Source of the DNA: Clostridia bacterium
GTDB taxonomy: Bacteria > Bacillota > Clostridia > Oscillospirales > Butyricicoccaceae
Direction of reading: 5' to 3'
Length of the DNA: 64,000 nt
NCBI GenBank assembly: GCA_017521295.1
Contig: JAFXDF010000026.1
Coordinates: 1-64,000, forward strand
Each line of letters starts with the position of its first letter. Position 1 is the stretch's first letter. Positions 7,909 through 15,527 of this stretch are shown in pieces. The notes under the pieces were generated by a model. The model was not told where the DNA came from, did not search any database, and saw only the letters and a program-made list of their open reading frames with translations. A program made the translations under genes and the position numbers.

Positions 7909-9246
7909 TTATTTCCCCCCTTCAGCGTGTTCGGCTTTGTACTTCTTGACAAAGCGCTTGCCCTGCTTGTTGCTCTCCATCAGAGGCTTGTGAGCGGGGC
8001 AGACATAAGAGCAGCAGGCACACTCGATGCACTGGCCAACAGAGAACTCCTGCAGCTTGGCGAAGCGCACGTCCTCGTTCTCGCTCTCCATAGCACGGGC
8101 CAGAGCGGCGGGATTGAGGCTCACGGGGCAGTTGGCCACGCAGCGGCCGCAGCGGATGCAGGCGGTGGGCTCGTAGATCTTAGCTTCCTTCTCGGTGAGG
8201 AACAGCAGGGAGTTGGTGGCCTTCTTGGAGGGCTCGTCCATAGAGGCCACGGCAGCGCCCAGCATGGGGCCGCCGATGAGCACCTTGCCGGGCTCACAGG
8301 ACAGGCCGCCGGCCTGCTCCACCAGATAGCTGATGGGAGTACCGATGGGGGCGATCAGGTTCTTGGGCTCCTTGACGGCAGAACCGTCGATGGTGACGAT
8401 ACGGTCCACCAGAGGCATACCGGTCTCCATATACTGGGCCATCTTGGCGGTGGAGGACACGTTGATGATGATAACGCCCAGAGAGGCCATACGCTGGCCG
8501 CCCTTGACCACCTGGCCGGTGACGTTGTACAGCAGCACCTGCTTGGCACCCTGGGGATAGATGGCGGGCAGGATGAAGATCTCTGCCCAGTCCTCGCCGG
8601 CAAGGGCTTCCCGCAGCTTGTCAATGGCTTCCTGCTTGTTGTCCTCGATGCAGATGACGACCTTCTTGGCGTTCATCCACTTGTGCAGCAGGTGCACGCC
8701 CTTGACCACCAGATCGGTGTGATCCACCATCATACGGGTGTCGGAGGTGATGTAGGGCTCGCACTCGGCGGCGTTCACCAGGACGGTGTCGATCTGGTTC
8801 TTGCGGATGGCGTCCAGCTTGCCCCACAGGGGGAATGCGGCGCCGCCCAGGCCCACCACGCCGCTGTCCTTAACGGCGGCCAAAAAGCCGTCCACGTCGT
8901 CAAACACGGGGGGCTTCAGATTGGGATCCTGCTCCATCTTGCCGTCGCTCTCGATTTTAATGGTGAGGGCGGAGCGGCCGTCGGCCTGCTTCATGGGCTC
9001 GATGGCGGAGACGGTACCGGAAACGGTGGCGTGGACAGGGCAGGACATGCCCTCGCCGGGTTTTGCGATCAGCTGACCCACACGCACATAATCACCCACG
9101 GCCACGATGGGCTCGGCGGGAGATCCGGAGTGCATGTTCATTGGGAGCAGAACTTCCTTGGGGGGAGCAACACGGATAGGCTTGCAGCCGGCCGTGTGCT
9201 TGTTATGGTGCACTTTCAGCGTCGAAATATTTTTTCTGAACTGCAT
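7909..9246 (-). CDS. rnfC: Rnf electron transport complex subunit RnfC
   Basis: RnfC is the peripheral subunit thought to bind NAD(H) and FMN and to carry two [4Fe-4S] clusters. The 445-residue protein has the N-terminal barrel-sandwich (HHNKHTAGCKPIRV, then LLPMNMHSGSPAEPIV), the Rossmann-like GVVGLGGAAFPLWGKL near 127 and two cluster motifs, CIRCGRCVANCP near 365 and CIECACCSYVCP near 405. The tail is short and basic, unlike long proteobacterial RnfC. Start follows GAGGAGGAAGGAACCTG. A possible weak extra promoter lies in the 50-bp AT-rich gap upstream, with the palindrome TTATTTTAAAATAA at 9267-9280. Confidence 0.93.
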   Translation of the reverse strand: MQFRKNISTLKVHHNKHTAGCKPIRVAPPKEVLLPMNMHSGSPAEPIVAVGDYVRVGQLIAKPGEGMSCPVHATVSGTVSAIEPMKQADGRSALTIKIESDGKMEQDPNLKPPVFDDVDGFLAAVKDSGVVGLGGAAFPLWGKLDAIRKNQIDTVLVNAAECEPYITSDTRMMVDHTDLVVKGVHLLHKWMNAKKVVICIEDNKQEAIDKLREALAGEDWAEIFILPAIYPQGAKQVLLYNVTGQVVKGGQRMASLGVIIINVSSTAKMAQYMETGMPLVDRIVTIDGSAVKEPKNLIAPIGTPISYLVEQAGGLSCEPGKVLIGGPMLGAAVASMDEPSKKATNSLLFLTEKEAKIYEPTACIRCGRCVANCPVSLNPAALARAMESENEDVRFAKLQEFSVGQCIECACCSYVCPAHKPLMESNKQGKRFVKKYKAEHAEGGK

Positions 9247-9297
9247 CAGGTTCCTTCCTCCTCTTTTTATTTTAAAATAATAAATACTCGGGTATCA

Positions 9298-10356
9298 TCA
9301 ATTTGTAAACTTGTCCGCCAGTCCGTCGGTGTAACGGAGGGTGCCGTCATGCTCGATCCACAGCACATCCACACCGCCCAGCGCATTGGCCAGGGCCAGG
9401 CCGTCCTCATAGGACATGCAGAACAGGGCCGTGCTCAGCACGTCGGCCAGGCCGCTGTCCCGGGTGACCACGGTCACCGAGGCAAAGTATTCGGCGGGCC
9501 ACAGGGTATCCGGGTCGATGATGTGGTGGTACTGTTTGCCGCTCACCGCGAAAAACCGCTCGTAATTGCCCGAAGTGACACAGGCGGTGTCGGCAATCTT
9601 CAGAATGGCAGCGTAGCTGTTTTCGGGATCTTCCGGATCCTTGACAGCGGTATTCCAGCCGCTTCCGTCGGGCTTCTGGCCGATGATACGGATGTTGCCG
9701 CCGATGTTCAGCACATAGGATGCAGCACCCTGCTGCTGCAGGTATTCGGCCGCCTTTTCGGTGGCATAGCCCTTACCCACAGCGCCCACGTCAATGGCCG
9801 CCGCGGCATCGGCGAGCCGGACGGTGCCCTTCTCCGCGTCGATCTCCAGCAGGGAAATGTCGGTGTGGCGGGCAGCTTCTTCCAGGGCGTCCTGATCGGG
9901 CAGGGCCGCTGCCGAAGGATCGTCCAGGGCCTGGGTGCGGTGATCGTGCCAGATCTTCAGCACCGAGCCCAGCAGGATGTTCATTTCGCCGTCGGTTTTT
10001 TCATACAGATCCTTTGCATAGAGCAAAAAGTCAATGAGCTTGGGATCCACAGGCAGCGGATCGCCGCCGGCCAGGCGGTTGACGGTGCACAAATTGTTGA
10101 TGCCCGAATATTCATGATAGATGTCAAACAACTGATGATATTCGGTCAAAATGCCGGAAACCCCGGCAGAGAGTTCTTCGAATCTCTCGGCCGGGTCCCC
10201 TGCATAGCTATACACATAGGAGACGGTGTCGAACCAATTGAAATAGACCTTGCCCACAGGCTCGGTGGATTGATTCTCGTTCTGGGAGCAGCCTGCAAAA
10301 GAGGCAAGCAGCCCCAGCAAGCAAAACAAGAACAATCCCTTTTTCAGCCGATTCAA
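9298..10356 (-). CDS. apbE: ApbE family FAD:protein FMN transferase, lipoprotein
   Basis: ApbE uses FAD and Mg2+ to attach FMN to threonine in SGAT-type motifs, as needed for RnfG and RnfD, and acts outside the membrane. Motifs: DTVSYVYSYAG near the start, IDVGAVGKGYATE near 190, VLNIGGN near 216, TSGNYERFF near 258, HHIIDPDTLWPA near 272 (family form is IDPxTGxP, so Leu-Trp replaces Thr-Gly neighbours) and DSGLADVLSTALF near 297. An N-terminal signal ends SFAGC, a slightly atypical lipobox with Phe at -3. The start is taken as TTG at 10356, nine bases after AGGGG; a TTG at 10365 has no usable spacing. Confidence 0.9.
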   Translation of the reverse strand: MNRLKKGLFLFCLLGLLASFAGCSQNENQSTEPVGKVYFNWFDTVSYVYSYAGDPAERFEELSAGVSGILTEYHQLFDIYHEYSGINNLCTVNRLAGGDPLPVDPKLIDFLLYAKDLYEKTDGEMNILLGSVLKIWHDHRTQALDDPSAAALPDQDALEEAARHTDISLLEIDAEKGTVRLADAAAAIDVGAVGKGYATEKAAEYLQQQGAASYVLNIGGNIRIIGQKPDGSGWNTAVKDPEDPENSYAAILKIADTACVTSGNYERFFAVSGKQYHHIIDPDTLWPAEYFASVTVVTRDSGLADVLSTALFCMSYEDGLALANALGGVDVLWIEHDGTLRYTDGLADKFTN

Positions 10357-10392
10357 TTGGTTCAACCCCTAATATGTACAGAAATATTTGAT

Positions 10393-11421
10393 TTAGCGAG
10401 CGTAGTTGGCAGCCTGAGAAATAGCAGCCATCATGCCGGTGATCTGCATGGAGCAGCCAGCTTCCAGCAGAGCGGTGTCAACAGCGATCAGGTGACCGCC
10501 GGCTTCCTGGGTCTTCAGACCGGCAACCTCAGCAGCGGTCTTGCCAGCGCAGAAAGCGGAGAAGGCAGCGGACTGAGCATCCCACTCCTTCATGACGCCG
10601 TTACCGTCGTTGTCAACCTTACCCTCCATGCCGTACTCGGAGCCCAGCATACGCTTGGTATCCTTGTAGGAAGCCTCAACGATAGCGCCGGCGGTGTCGA
10701 TGGCGATCTTGGGCTGGACAGCATCGTTCAGAGCGGCCAGGATCTTGCCGTCAGCACCAACAACGGCAGCACCGAAGTCGGAGTACATGTTGACGGAACC
10801 GTTGCCCTCGGCAGAAGCAGCCTTGGACTCGGCGGCGGTGGACTTGGCAGCGACGCCCAGCTTGAAGCCTTCGCCGGCCTTGAAGGCCACGGCAGCCTTG
10901 TCTTCGCAAGCCTTGGCGACAGCGGAGATGAAGTCGGTGATCTGCATGGAGCAGCCGGCCTTCAGCAGAGCCTCGTCAACAGCGATCAGGTGGCCGCCGG
11001 CCTCCTGGGTCTTGATGGCCTTGACATCGGCAGCGGTCTTGCCCACGACATACTCTTCGAAAGCCTTGGCCTGAGCATCCCACTCCAGCATGACGCCATC
11101 GCCGTTGTTGTCGACCTTACCCTCCATACCATAGCGGGAGCCCAGCTCCATCTTGGTCTCGAAGGTCTTGGCAGTGTCAACAGCGCCGCCGGTGACATCC
11201 ATCTTGTTCTGAGCCACGTCGATGCGGCACATAACGATCTTGCCGTTGGCGTCCAGAACGACGGCAGCAACGGTAGCGTCGACCTGAGCGTTGTTCTCCT
11301 TGGAGGAAGCGGTGCTCAGCTCAACACCCATGCCCAGCTTGTAGTCGGCTTCCTTGGCGCCGCAGGCGGCCAGGGACAGCAGGCAGCAGGCAGCCAGCAT
11401 GATAGCGATGATTTTCTTCAT
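10393..11421 (-). CDS. Two-repeat lipoprotein next to apbE, possible FMN_bind-like protein
   Basis: This 342-residue protein has a signal peptide with lipobox LAAC (Cys20) and two homologous repeats of about 150 residues. Each repeat contains a beta-hairpin like that of FMN_bind domains (VAAVVLDANGKIVMCRID in repeat 1), an EF-hand-like loop (DNNGDGVMLEWD, DNDGNGVMKEWD), and a nearly identical block KTQEAGGHLIAVD..ALL.AGCSMQIT near residues 140 and 310. AGCSM resembles both VAGCTYSS of RnfG domain 1 and the flavinylation consensus. It is the first gene of the Rnf operon, after a strong promoter, with RBS GAGGG. Function is unknown; an extracytoplasmic flavoprotein or partner of Rnf is a hypothesis. 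Confidence 0.7.
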   Translation of the reverse strand: MKKIIAIMLAACCLLSLAACGAKEADYKLGMGVELSTASSKENNAQVDATVAAVVLDANGKIVMCRIDVAQNKMDVTGGAVDTAKTFETKMELGSRYGMEGKVDNNGDGVMLEWDAQAKAFEEYVVGKTAADVKAIKTQEAGGHLIAVDEALLKAGCSMQITDFISAVAKACEDKAAVAFKAGEGFKLGVAAKSTAAESKAASAEGNGSVNMYSDFGAAVVGADGKILAALNDAVQPKIAIDTAGAIVEASYKDTKRMLGSEYGMEGKVDNDGNGVMKEWDAQSAAFSAFCAGKTAAEVAGLKTQEAGGHLIAVDTALLEAGCSMQITGMMAAISQAANYAR

Positions 11422-11612
11422 AAAAAATCCCTCTTCTTAAATATATTTCGGTCAGCTTAGCCGCGCCGACGACAGCGTTTTCCCAGGCAGATTTGCTCCC
11501 GTTTGCTCGGTGCCTGTCTGTGTTTTTCCCGCCGTCAGTACAGTTTTGCCGGACCGTTTTTGACGTTTTGGAGGCGTGTTTTCCATTCAGTAAAAAAATA
11601 CGGAAAACATTC
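11422..11612 (-). promoter_or_regulatory. 190-nt untranslated leader of the Rnf operon
   Basis: Between the predicted transcription start near 11612 and the ATG at 11421 lies a leader with no gene. On the minus strand it has a stem CAGGCA...TGCCTG (11497-11529 region) enclosing a short CCG...CGG hairpin, and a second stem GTCGGC...GCTGAC nearer the gene. I could not match it to the FMN, cobalamin or c-di-GMP riboswitch consensus by eye. Confidence 0.3.
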
Positions 11613-11618
11613 TTTGAG

Positions 11619-11647
11619 ATTATACCATTTTTGCTGAAAACCGTCAA
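11619..11647 (-). promoter_or_regulatory. Sigma70 promoter of the lipoprotein-apbE-rnf operon
   Basis: On the minus strand TTGACG (11642-11647), a 17-bp spacer and a perfect TATAAT (11619-11624). This is among the best promoter matches in the window and should drive all nine minus-strand genes down to the terminator at 3594. Confidence 0.85.
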
Positions 11648-11727
11648 TAGACACTCCATTCTTTAGCACTTGTGCAGGATTGCAGAAAAAACGACTGTTC
11701 TTTTGCGCTATGTGACATAAAATTAAC

Positions 11728-11753
11728 AAAAGGCGGCCAAAAGACCGCCTTTT
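11728..11753 (-). terminator. Terminator of the sigma factor operon
   Basis: A stem AAAAGGCGG / CCGCCTTTT with an 8-nt loop lies 3 bases past the stop codon of the anti-sigma-like gene. A and T runs on both sides make it effective on the minus strand. Confidence 0.8.
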
Positions 11754-11756
11754 ATC

Positions 11757-12839
11757 CTATTTTTGAATATCTTCGTCCAGCAGGATCAGCTTTGCCGGGC
11801 GGTCGACCTCATCATACACGATCTGCCACAGGGCCTGGTACTCGGCCCAGGGGACACAGGTCACCAGATGTACGCCGTCGGTGGCCAGGGAATAAAACTC
11901 CATTTCGGTATCGTTTTCCAACTGCCAGGTCTCCCCGGTGCGGGTGTCCTGACACCAGACTTCCTGTTCCTCGTTTTTAATGTAATACAGAAAGTCCCCC
12001 GCCACTCCATCACAGTTGTAGCAAGGCATTTCCACCAGCCGGTCGTCGCCGTCGGGCCGCACCAGGAATACGGTGCTCCGGTCGGGCCATTCCTCGGATA
12101 CCGAAAACAGCACCTGGTCGTTGTGGCGGTAATAGTAGGCCGACACATGATCGGCCCCCTCCGGCAGGATGGATTTCCCGTTTTCGGTAAGGTCAAAGCG
12201 GTTTTCCGCCAGCGGCACCAGCACCAGCTGCCGCTCCCCTACCGTCAAATGTGTGTCGCTCCAGGCCATGTTGTCGTACAGCGCGCCATAGGGCAGTTTA
12301 TCGGTGACCGTGCCCAGCACCGCGCCGGTAACGCCGTCCACCAGAACCTCGGAGGCATATTCCTTCCACTTGTTATAGATGCGCACCACCACATCGTCGC
12401 CGTAAAGGCTGAAGCCGATATGGCTGCGGTCAAACAGCGGCGCGGTATAGAGCTTTTGGCTCTTGCCGGTGGCGTGGGGCTTGACAAACAGGCGGCGGCC
12501 CCGCTTGAAATAAACGCCGTATTCATTCACCAGCCAGCCGTCGGACTGCAGGGCGCCCAGTACCTTTTCGGTCTTTTCGCCGTCCCAGCAATACAGGCTG
12601 CCGTGACCGGCGTTGAAATAGTACCGGCCGTCGATGAAGTCTCCCGGCCAGGCGCTGCATCCGGCACGGAACAGGCCCAGCCGGTCGATGACCGTGCCGG
12701 ACAGGCCCACCACCAGAGCCAGACAGGCCGCAAGGGCGATAAGTCGTTTCCCCCTGTGGCGGGGCGGGCTGCTCATGGCCTCTTCCGGATATTTCGGGGC
12801 GATCTGCCCCAGGGCTTTCAGCAAACGCAGCTCTTTCAC
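11757..12839 (-). CDS. Membrane-anchored sigma-factor partner with large outer domain (putative anti-sigma)
   Basis: A 360-residue protein with a short cytoplasmic N-terminus (KELRLLKALGQIAPKYPEEA), one transmembrane helix near residues 32-50, and an outer domain of about 300 residues made of repeated beta-strand blocks such as GRYYFNAGHGSLYCWDGE and NEYGVYFKRGRRLFV, suggestive of a beta-propeller. The GTG start at 12839 overlaps the sigma-factor stop (GTGA) and has GGAGGGGG ahead, which fixes the start. The pairing with an ECF sigma factor and the single-pass layout suggest an anti-sigma factor that senses an outside signal; no ZAS motif is visible, so this is inference. Confidence 0.6.
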   Translation of the reverse strand: MKELRLLKALGQIAPKYPEEAMSSPPRHRGKRLIALAACLALVVGLSGTVIDRLGLFRAGCSAWPGDFIDGRYYFNAGHGSLYCWDGEKTEKVLGALQSDGWLVNEYGVYFKRGRRLFVKPHATGKSQKLYTAPLFDRSHIGFSLYGDDVVVRIYNKWKEYASEVLVDGVTGAVLGTVTDKLPYGALYDNMAWSDTHLTVGERQLVLVPLAENRFDLTENGKSILPEGADHVSAYYYRHNDQVLFSVSEEWPDRSTVFLVRPDGDDRLVEMPCYNCDGVAGDFLYYIKNEEQEVWCQDTRTGETWQLENDTEMEFYSLATDGVHLVTCVPWAEYQALWQIVYDEVDRPAKLILLDEDIQK

Positions 12840-13396
12840 AGGCAGACCCCCTCCTTTTCCAGCAGCTCCCGCAGCTTGTTCCGGGAGCGCAAAAGGGACA
12901 TTTTCACCTTGCTCTCGCTGACCGAGAGGCCCTTGGCGATGTCCTTTACCGGCATGAGAAACCAATAGCGGCGGAGAAAGATCACCCGTGCCTGCCGGGG
13001 CAGGCTCTCCAGAAACCCCTCCAGCAAGGCGGTCAATTCCCGTTCCTCCACCGCCCGTTCCACCGAGTCCGTGGCCGGAAGGCACTCTGACAGTTCTTCC
13101 AGCGCCAGGGGCAGCTGTCCTCCGCCCCGCTTTTGGGCGTGCTGCTTTTCCCAGCGGTTGAGGGCCAGATTGCGGGTGATGGTGCCGAAAAAGGCCCGCA
13201 GCAGGTCGGGCCGCTGGGGCGGCATACTTTCCCAGGCCCGGTGCCAGGTGTCGTTGACACACTCCTCGCTGTCCAGCCGATCCTGGAGCACATTGTGGGC
13301 GATGGTGCGGCAATAGGGGCCGTATTTCTCGTCGCTTTCGCGGATGGCCAGCTGATCTCTGGCCCAGTACAGTTCGATAATGGCTTGATCGTTCAC
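12836..13396 (-). CDS. ECF-type RNA polymerase sigma factor
   Basis: A 186-residue sigma70-family protein. Region 2 runs from about residue 5 to 75 (IIELYWARDQLAIRESDEKYG, then DSEECVNDTWHRAWE) and region 4 from about 120 to 175 (LESLPRQARVIFLRRYWF, then VKDIAKGLSVSESKVKMSLLRSR). No regions 1 or 3, as in ECF factors. The start is GTG at 13396, six bases after GGAGGA; earlier in-frame ATG codons lack a ribosome-binding site. It is cotranscribed with its membrane partner. A possible self-recognised promoter, TGTGAC-N18-TCTATAG, lies just upstream on the minus strand (13417-13447). Confidence 0.85.
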   Translation of the reverse strand: MNDQAIIELYWARDQLAIRESDEKYGPYCRTIAHNVLQDRLDSEECVNDTWHRAWESMPPQRPDLLRAFFGTITRNLALNRWEKQHAQKRGGGQLPLALEELSECLPATDSVERAVEERELTALLEGFLESLPRQARVIFLRRYWFLMPVKDIAKGLSVSESKVKMSLLRSRNKLRELLEKEGVCL

Positions 13397-13455
13397 GGCA
13401 CATCCTCCTTTCACCTCTATAGACCGCCTTTTTGCCGAAAGGTCACAACTGCGAA

Positions 13456-13484
13456 CGCCTGCCCGGCATTTCACCGGGCAGGCG
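13456..13484 (-). terminator. GC-rich hairpin after the kinase-acetyltransferase gene
   Basis: Perfect 11-bp arms CGCCTGCCCGG / CCGGGCAGGCG with a 7-nt loop sit 8 bases past the stop codon. There is no T-run on the minus strand, so this is either a weak terminator or a transcript-end stabilising hairpin. Confidence 0.5.
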
Positions 13485-13491
13485 CACATAG

Positions 13492-14586
13492 TTACTCCTT
13501 CAGTTCTTTCACATACAGCCGATCGACACCGCCTCCGTAGTTGACGATGTCTTTCAGATAGGTATAGCCGTATTTTTCATACAGGCCCACATGCTCCGAG
13601 GGGATGTATGTCCGCTCAAACCCCAGGGATTTGGCGTAATCGTTGGCATAGTCCACCAGTTTCTGGGAGATTCGCTGCCCCCGATAGGCCTCGGTGACAA
13701 ACAGGCTGGACACCCACGGATAAATCTCCGGCAGCGGATAATAGTCGGTTTTGAACAGCGATGCCATTCCCACGATTTTTCCGTCTATCCGTGCCACAAA
13801 CAAGGTCTCCCAATCGGTAAAAACCCAATTGTTCAGATTCTGCAGAGTGTGCTCCTTCACTTCTTCCCAGGAAAAGTGCTCCACAAACTCGATCAGCTGT
13901 CTGGCCAGGGGCGTATCCTTGTCCACCTTGCAGATCTCCGGCCCGGTCAGGCCGAAGTGCTGTTCCACCATCCGAAGGGTATCCTCCGGACGGCTGGCAT
14001 CGGTGCGCTCGATCCAGCGGTATTCGCTGGTCTTGATATCGGCAATCCGCCGTTCGTTGAGGGTGCGCAGCACCGTATTGCAGTTTTCTTTGGCTTTTTG
14101 CGGATCGGATGCGCTGTTGATATAATCGCGGAAGCCCTGATGGTCGGGGCGGTTGCAGTAGTCCTCGATCATATAGGAAACATCCCGGATCAAAAAGATG
14201 ACACGGGAGGGATCGGTCAGCCGCCGGGCCTCCTCCACCGTCATATGGCAGTCGCACACCACAGGGCGCTCCTGAGAAAGCCGGATCAGATCCAGCAGCA
14301 CATAATCCCACTGTTCCCGGGTGTTGTCGATGAGCCACTGCCGGTACGCCTCCACCGGCCGGCCAAAAAAGGCGTCGGCATCGGCGAAGCGCCTGTTCAT
14401 ATTGGGCTGGCTTACCGCATCGGACAGCGCCTGATGACCGTCGAAGTGTTTGTCGATGTCATAGAGCGTCAGACCGTATTTATCAGCCAGCGCCCGGGCG
14501 GCGGTGCTTTTCCCGCCGCAGGCCGTTCCTGTGATGAAATAAACATTTTTCAGATATGCTTTCAGTACATTATCTTGCAATACCAT
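13492..14586 (-). CDS. P-loop kinase fused to GNAT acetyltransferase
   Basis: A 364-residue two-domain protein. Residues 1-200 look like a small-molecule P-loop kinase: GTACGGKSTAARALADKYG (Walker A) near 19-37, LYDIDKHFDGH, WDYVLLDLIRL, VVCDCHMTVEEARRL and FLIRDVSYMIEDYCNRP. Residues about 215-355 form a GNAT N-acetyltransferase: ETLFVARIDGKIVGMASL, then PWVSSLFVTEAYRGQRISQKLVDYAN (acetyl-CoA loop) and EHVGLYEKYGYTY. Both halves look intact. Substrates are unknown; the pairing resembles modifying enzymes for small amino compounds. It is a single gene with RBS AAAGGAG, preceded by a perfect 11-bp inverted repeat. Confidence 0.75.
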   Translation of the reverse strand: MVLQDNVLKAYLKNVYFITGTACGGKSTAARALADKYGLTLYDIDKHFDGHQALSDAVSQPNMNRRFADADAFFGRPVEAYRQWLIDNTREQWDYVLLDLIRLSQERPVVCDCHMTVEEARRLTDPSRVIFLIRDVSYMIEDYCNRPDHQGFRDYINSASDPQKAKENCNTVLRTLNERRIADIKTSEYRWIERTDASRPEDTLRMVEQHFGLTGPEICKVDKDTPLARQLIEFVEHFSWEEVKEHTLQNLNNWVFTDWETLFVARIDGKIVGMASLFKTDYYPLPEIYPWVSSLFVTEAYRGQRISQKLVDYANDYAKSLGFERTYIPSEHVGLYEKYGYTYLKDIVNYGGGVDRLYVKELKE

Positions 14587-14626
14587 GGTATAGACTCCTT
14601 TATTAAATAGTTTTCTGCAGACGTTT

Positions 14627-14659
14627 GTGCATAGAACTATCTAATACCGTTCTATGCAC
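14627..14659. repeat. Perfect 11-bp inverted repeat GTGCATAGAAC-N11-GTTCTATGCAC
   Basis: Arms at 14627-14637 and 14649-14659 match without error, and sit 41 bp before the kinase-acetyltransferase gene. It has no T-run, so it is not a standard terminator. An operator for that gene or a hairpin in the read-through transcript from the histidine operon are both possible. Confidence 0.6.
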
Positions 14660-14692
14660 TTAGATATTCCGCAATTTTCTGAATGCCATCAT
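14660..14692 (-). CDS. Possible 10-residue peptide MMAFRKLRNI
   Basis: A tiny frame starts 16 bases after the histidinol-phosphatase stop, with AAGGAG nine bases before the ATG, and stops directly at the edge of the inverted repeat at 14627-14659. Placement of a good ribosome-binding site, a short basic peptide and a hairpin recalls leader peptides, but a chance occurrence or gene remnant is equally likely. Confidence 0.2.
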   Translation of the reverse strand: MMAFRKLRNI

Positions 14693-14708
14693 AGACTTTT
14701 TCTCCTTT

Positions 14709-15527
14709 TTATAATTTACAGAATTCCAACTGTCCCCGGGCGTTCAGCACTATCGCCCGGTCAAAGCCGCAGGCTTTGGCGTATTCGGCCGCCCGGTCAA
14801 AGGCAAACAGCAGGCCTGCCGCGGTGTGGGCGTCGGCGGTGAGGATAACCTCTCCGCCCAGTTCCTTCCACCGCTTCAGCAGGAAGGGCGCAGGATAGAA
14901 CTCCTCCCGATAGCCCCGGGCCACACCGCCGGTGTTAATCTCCAGTGCCTGCACCTTGCCGGCAGCCGCCTCCAGCGCTGCCAGCGCGGCGGTCCGGTAG
15001 CGGGGATGGTTCTCATCAAAGAACCGGCCGTCGCCGTTGAGCTTTTTGATCAGGTCGAAGTGTCCCAGAACGGTGGGGCGCTGCCGGGCCACGTCCGCCA
15101 CAGCGGCGAAGTACATCTCGGCCATAGCAAGACCGTCACCGCCGAAGTCATCAAAAGCCGCCTGCAGGGTCTCCAGATTGTGATCCACCGAATGGCGGAT
15201 GCCGCTGGGGCCGGTGACATAGTGGGCGCTGCCCACGGTATAGTCCCACTCGGCAGGGTTTTCATCCGACCACTGATCCCACTCCAGACCGCACAGGACG
15301 GTAAGCCGACCGGCGTATTCTTCATTGAGCCGGGCGATCTCTTCCCGGTAGCGGGCGGTGTTTTCAACAGTCATGCAATAGCTGTCATCGTGGGGCGTGT
15401 GGCTGTGGCCCGACAGGCCCAGCACCTTGATGCCCTGGGCCGCTGCAGCTGCCGCCATCTCTGCCGGGGTGTTTTTGCCGTCACACAGATTGGTGTGGCA
15501 GTGTACGGTACATTCCAGATAGGTCAT
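14709..15527 (-). CDS. hisJ: Histidinol-phosphatase, PHP family
   Basis: This 272-residue metal-dependent phosphatase would remove phosphate from L-histidinol phosphate, the step before HisD. The PHP motifs are visible: [18 protein letters not shown] at the start (H-x-H), [10 protein letters not shown] near 37, GLEWDQW near 82, EINTGG near 200 and TADAHT near 232. It overlaps the hisIE stop (ATGA) and is the last gene of the histidine operon, supplying the phosphatase that a separate HisB N-domain provides in enterobacteria. The symbol follows the Bacillus-type enzyme. Confidence 0.85.
   Translation of the reverse strand: MTYLECTVHCHTNLCDGKNTPAEMAAAAAAQGIKVLGLSGHSHTPHDDSYCMTVENTARYREEIARLNEEYAGRLTVLCGLEWDQWSDENPAEWDYTVGSAHYVTGPSGIRHSVDHNLETLQAAFDDFGGDGLAMAEMYFAAVADVARQRPTVLGHFDLIKKLNGDGRFFDENHPRYRTAALAALEAAAGKVQALEINTGGVARGYREEFYPAPFLLKRWKELGGEVILTADAHTAAGLLFAFDRAAEYAKACGFDRAIVLNARGQLEFCKL

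Noticed and set aside
7300-11460. A 1386-codon plus-strand open frame
   Set aside because: It lies antisense to rnfD, rnfC, apbE and the lipoprotein, is rich in His/Gly/Gln as expected from the shadow of GC-rich genes, has no motif and ignores the minus-strand gene starts and ribosome-binding sites.
11422-11612. Rnf leader considered as an FMN riboswitch
   Set aside because: The conserved RFN junction segments were not recognisable by eye; left as an unassigned leader. A covariance-model scan would decide.
12836-13403. A longer 548-codon minus-strand frame joining the anti-sigma-like gene to upstream sequence
   Set aside because: The upstream part is the shadow of the sigma-factor gene in another frame; GTG at 12839 with GGAGGGGG marks the true start.
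14627-14659. Inverted repeat considered as the his operon terminator
   Set aside because: Neither side has a T-run and the arms are AT-balanced, so intrinsic termination is unlikely.
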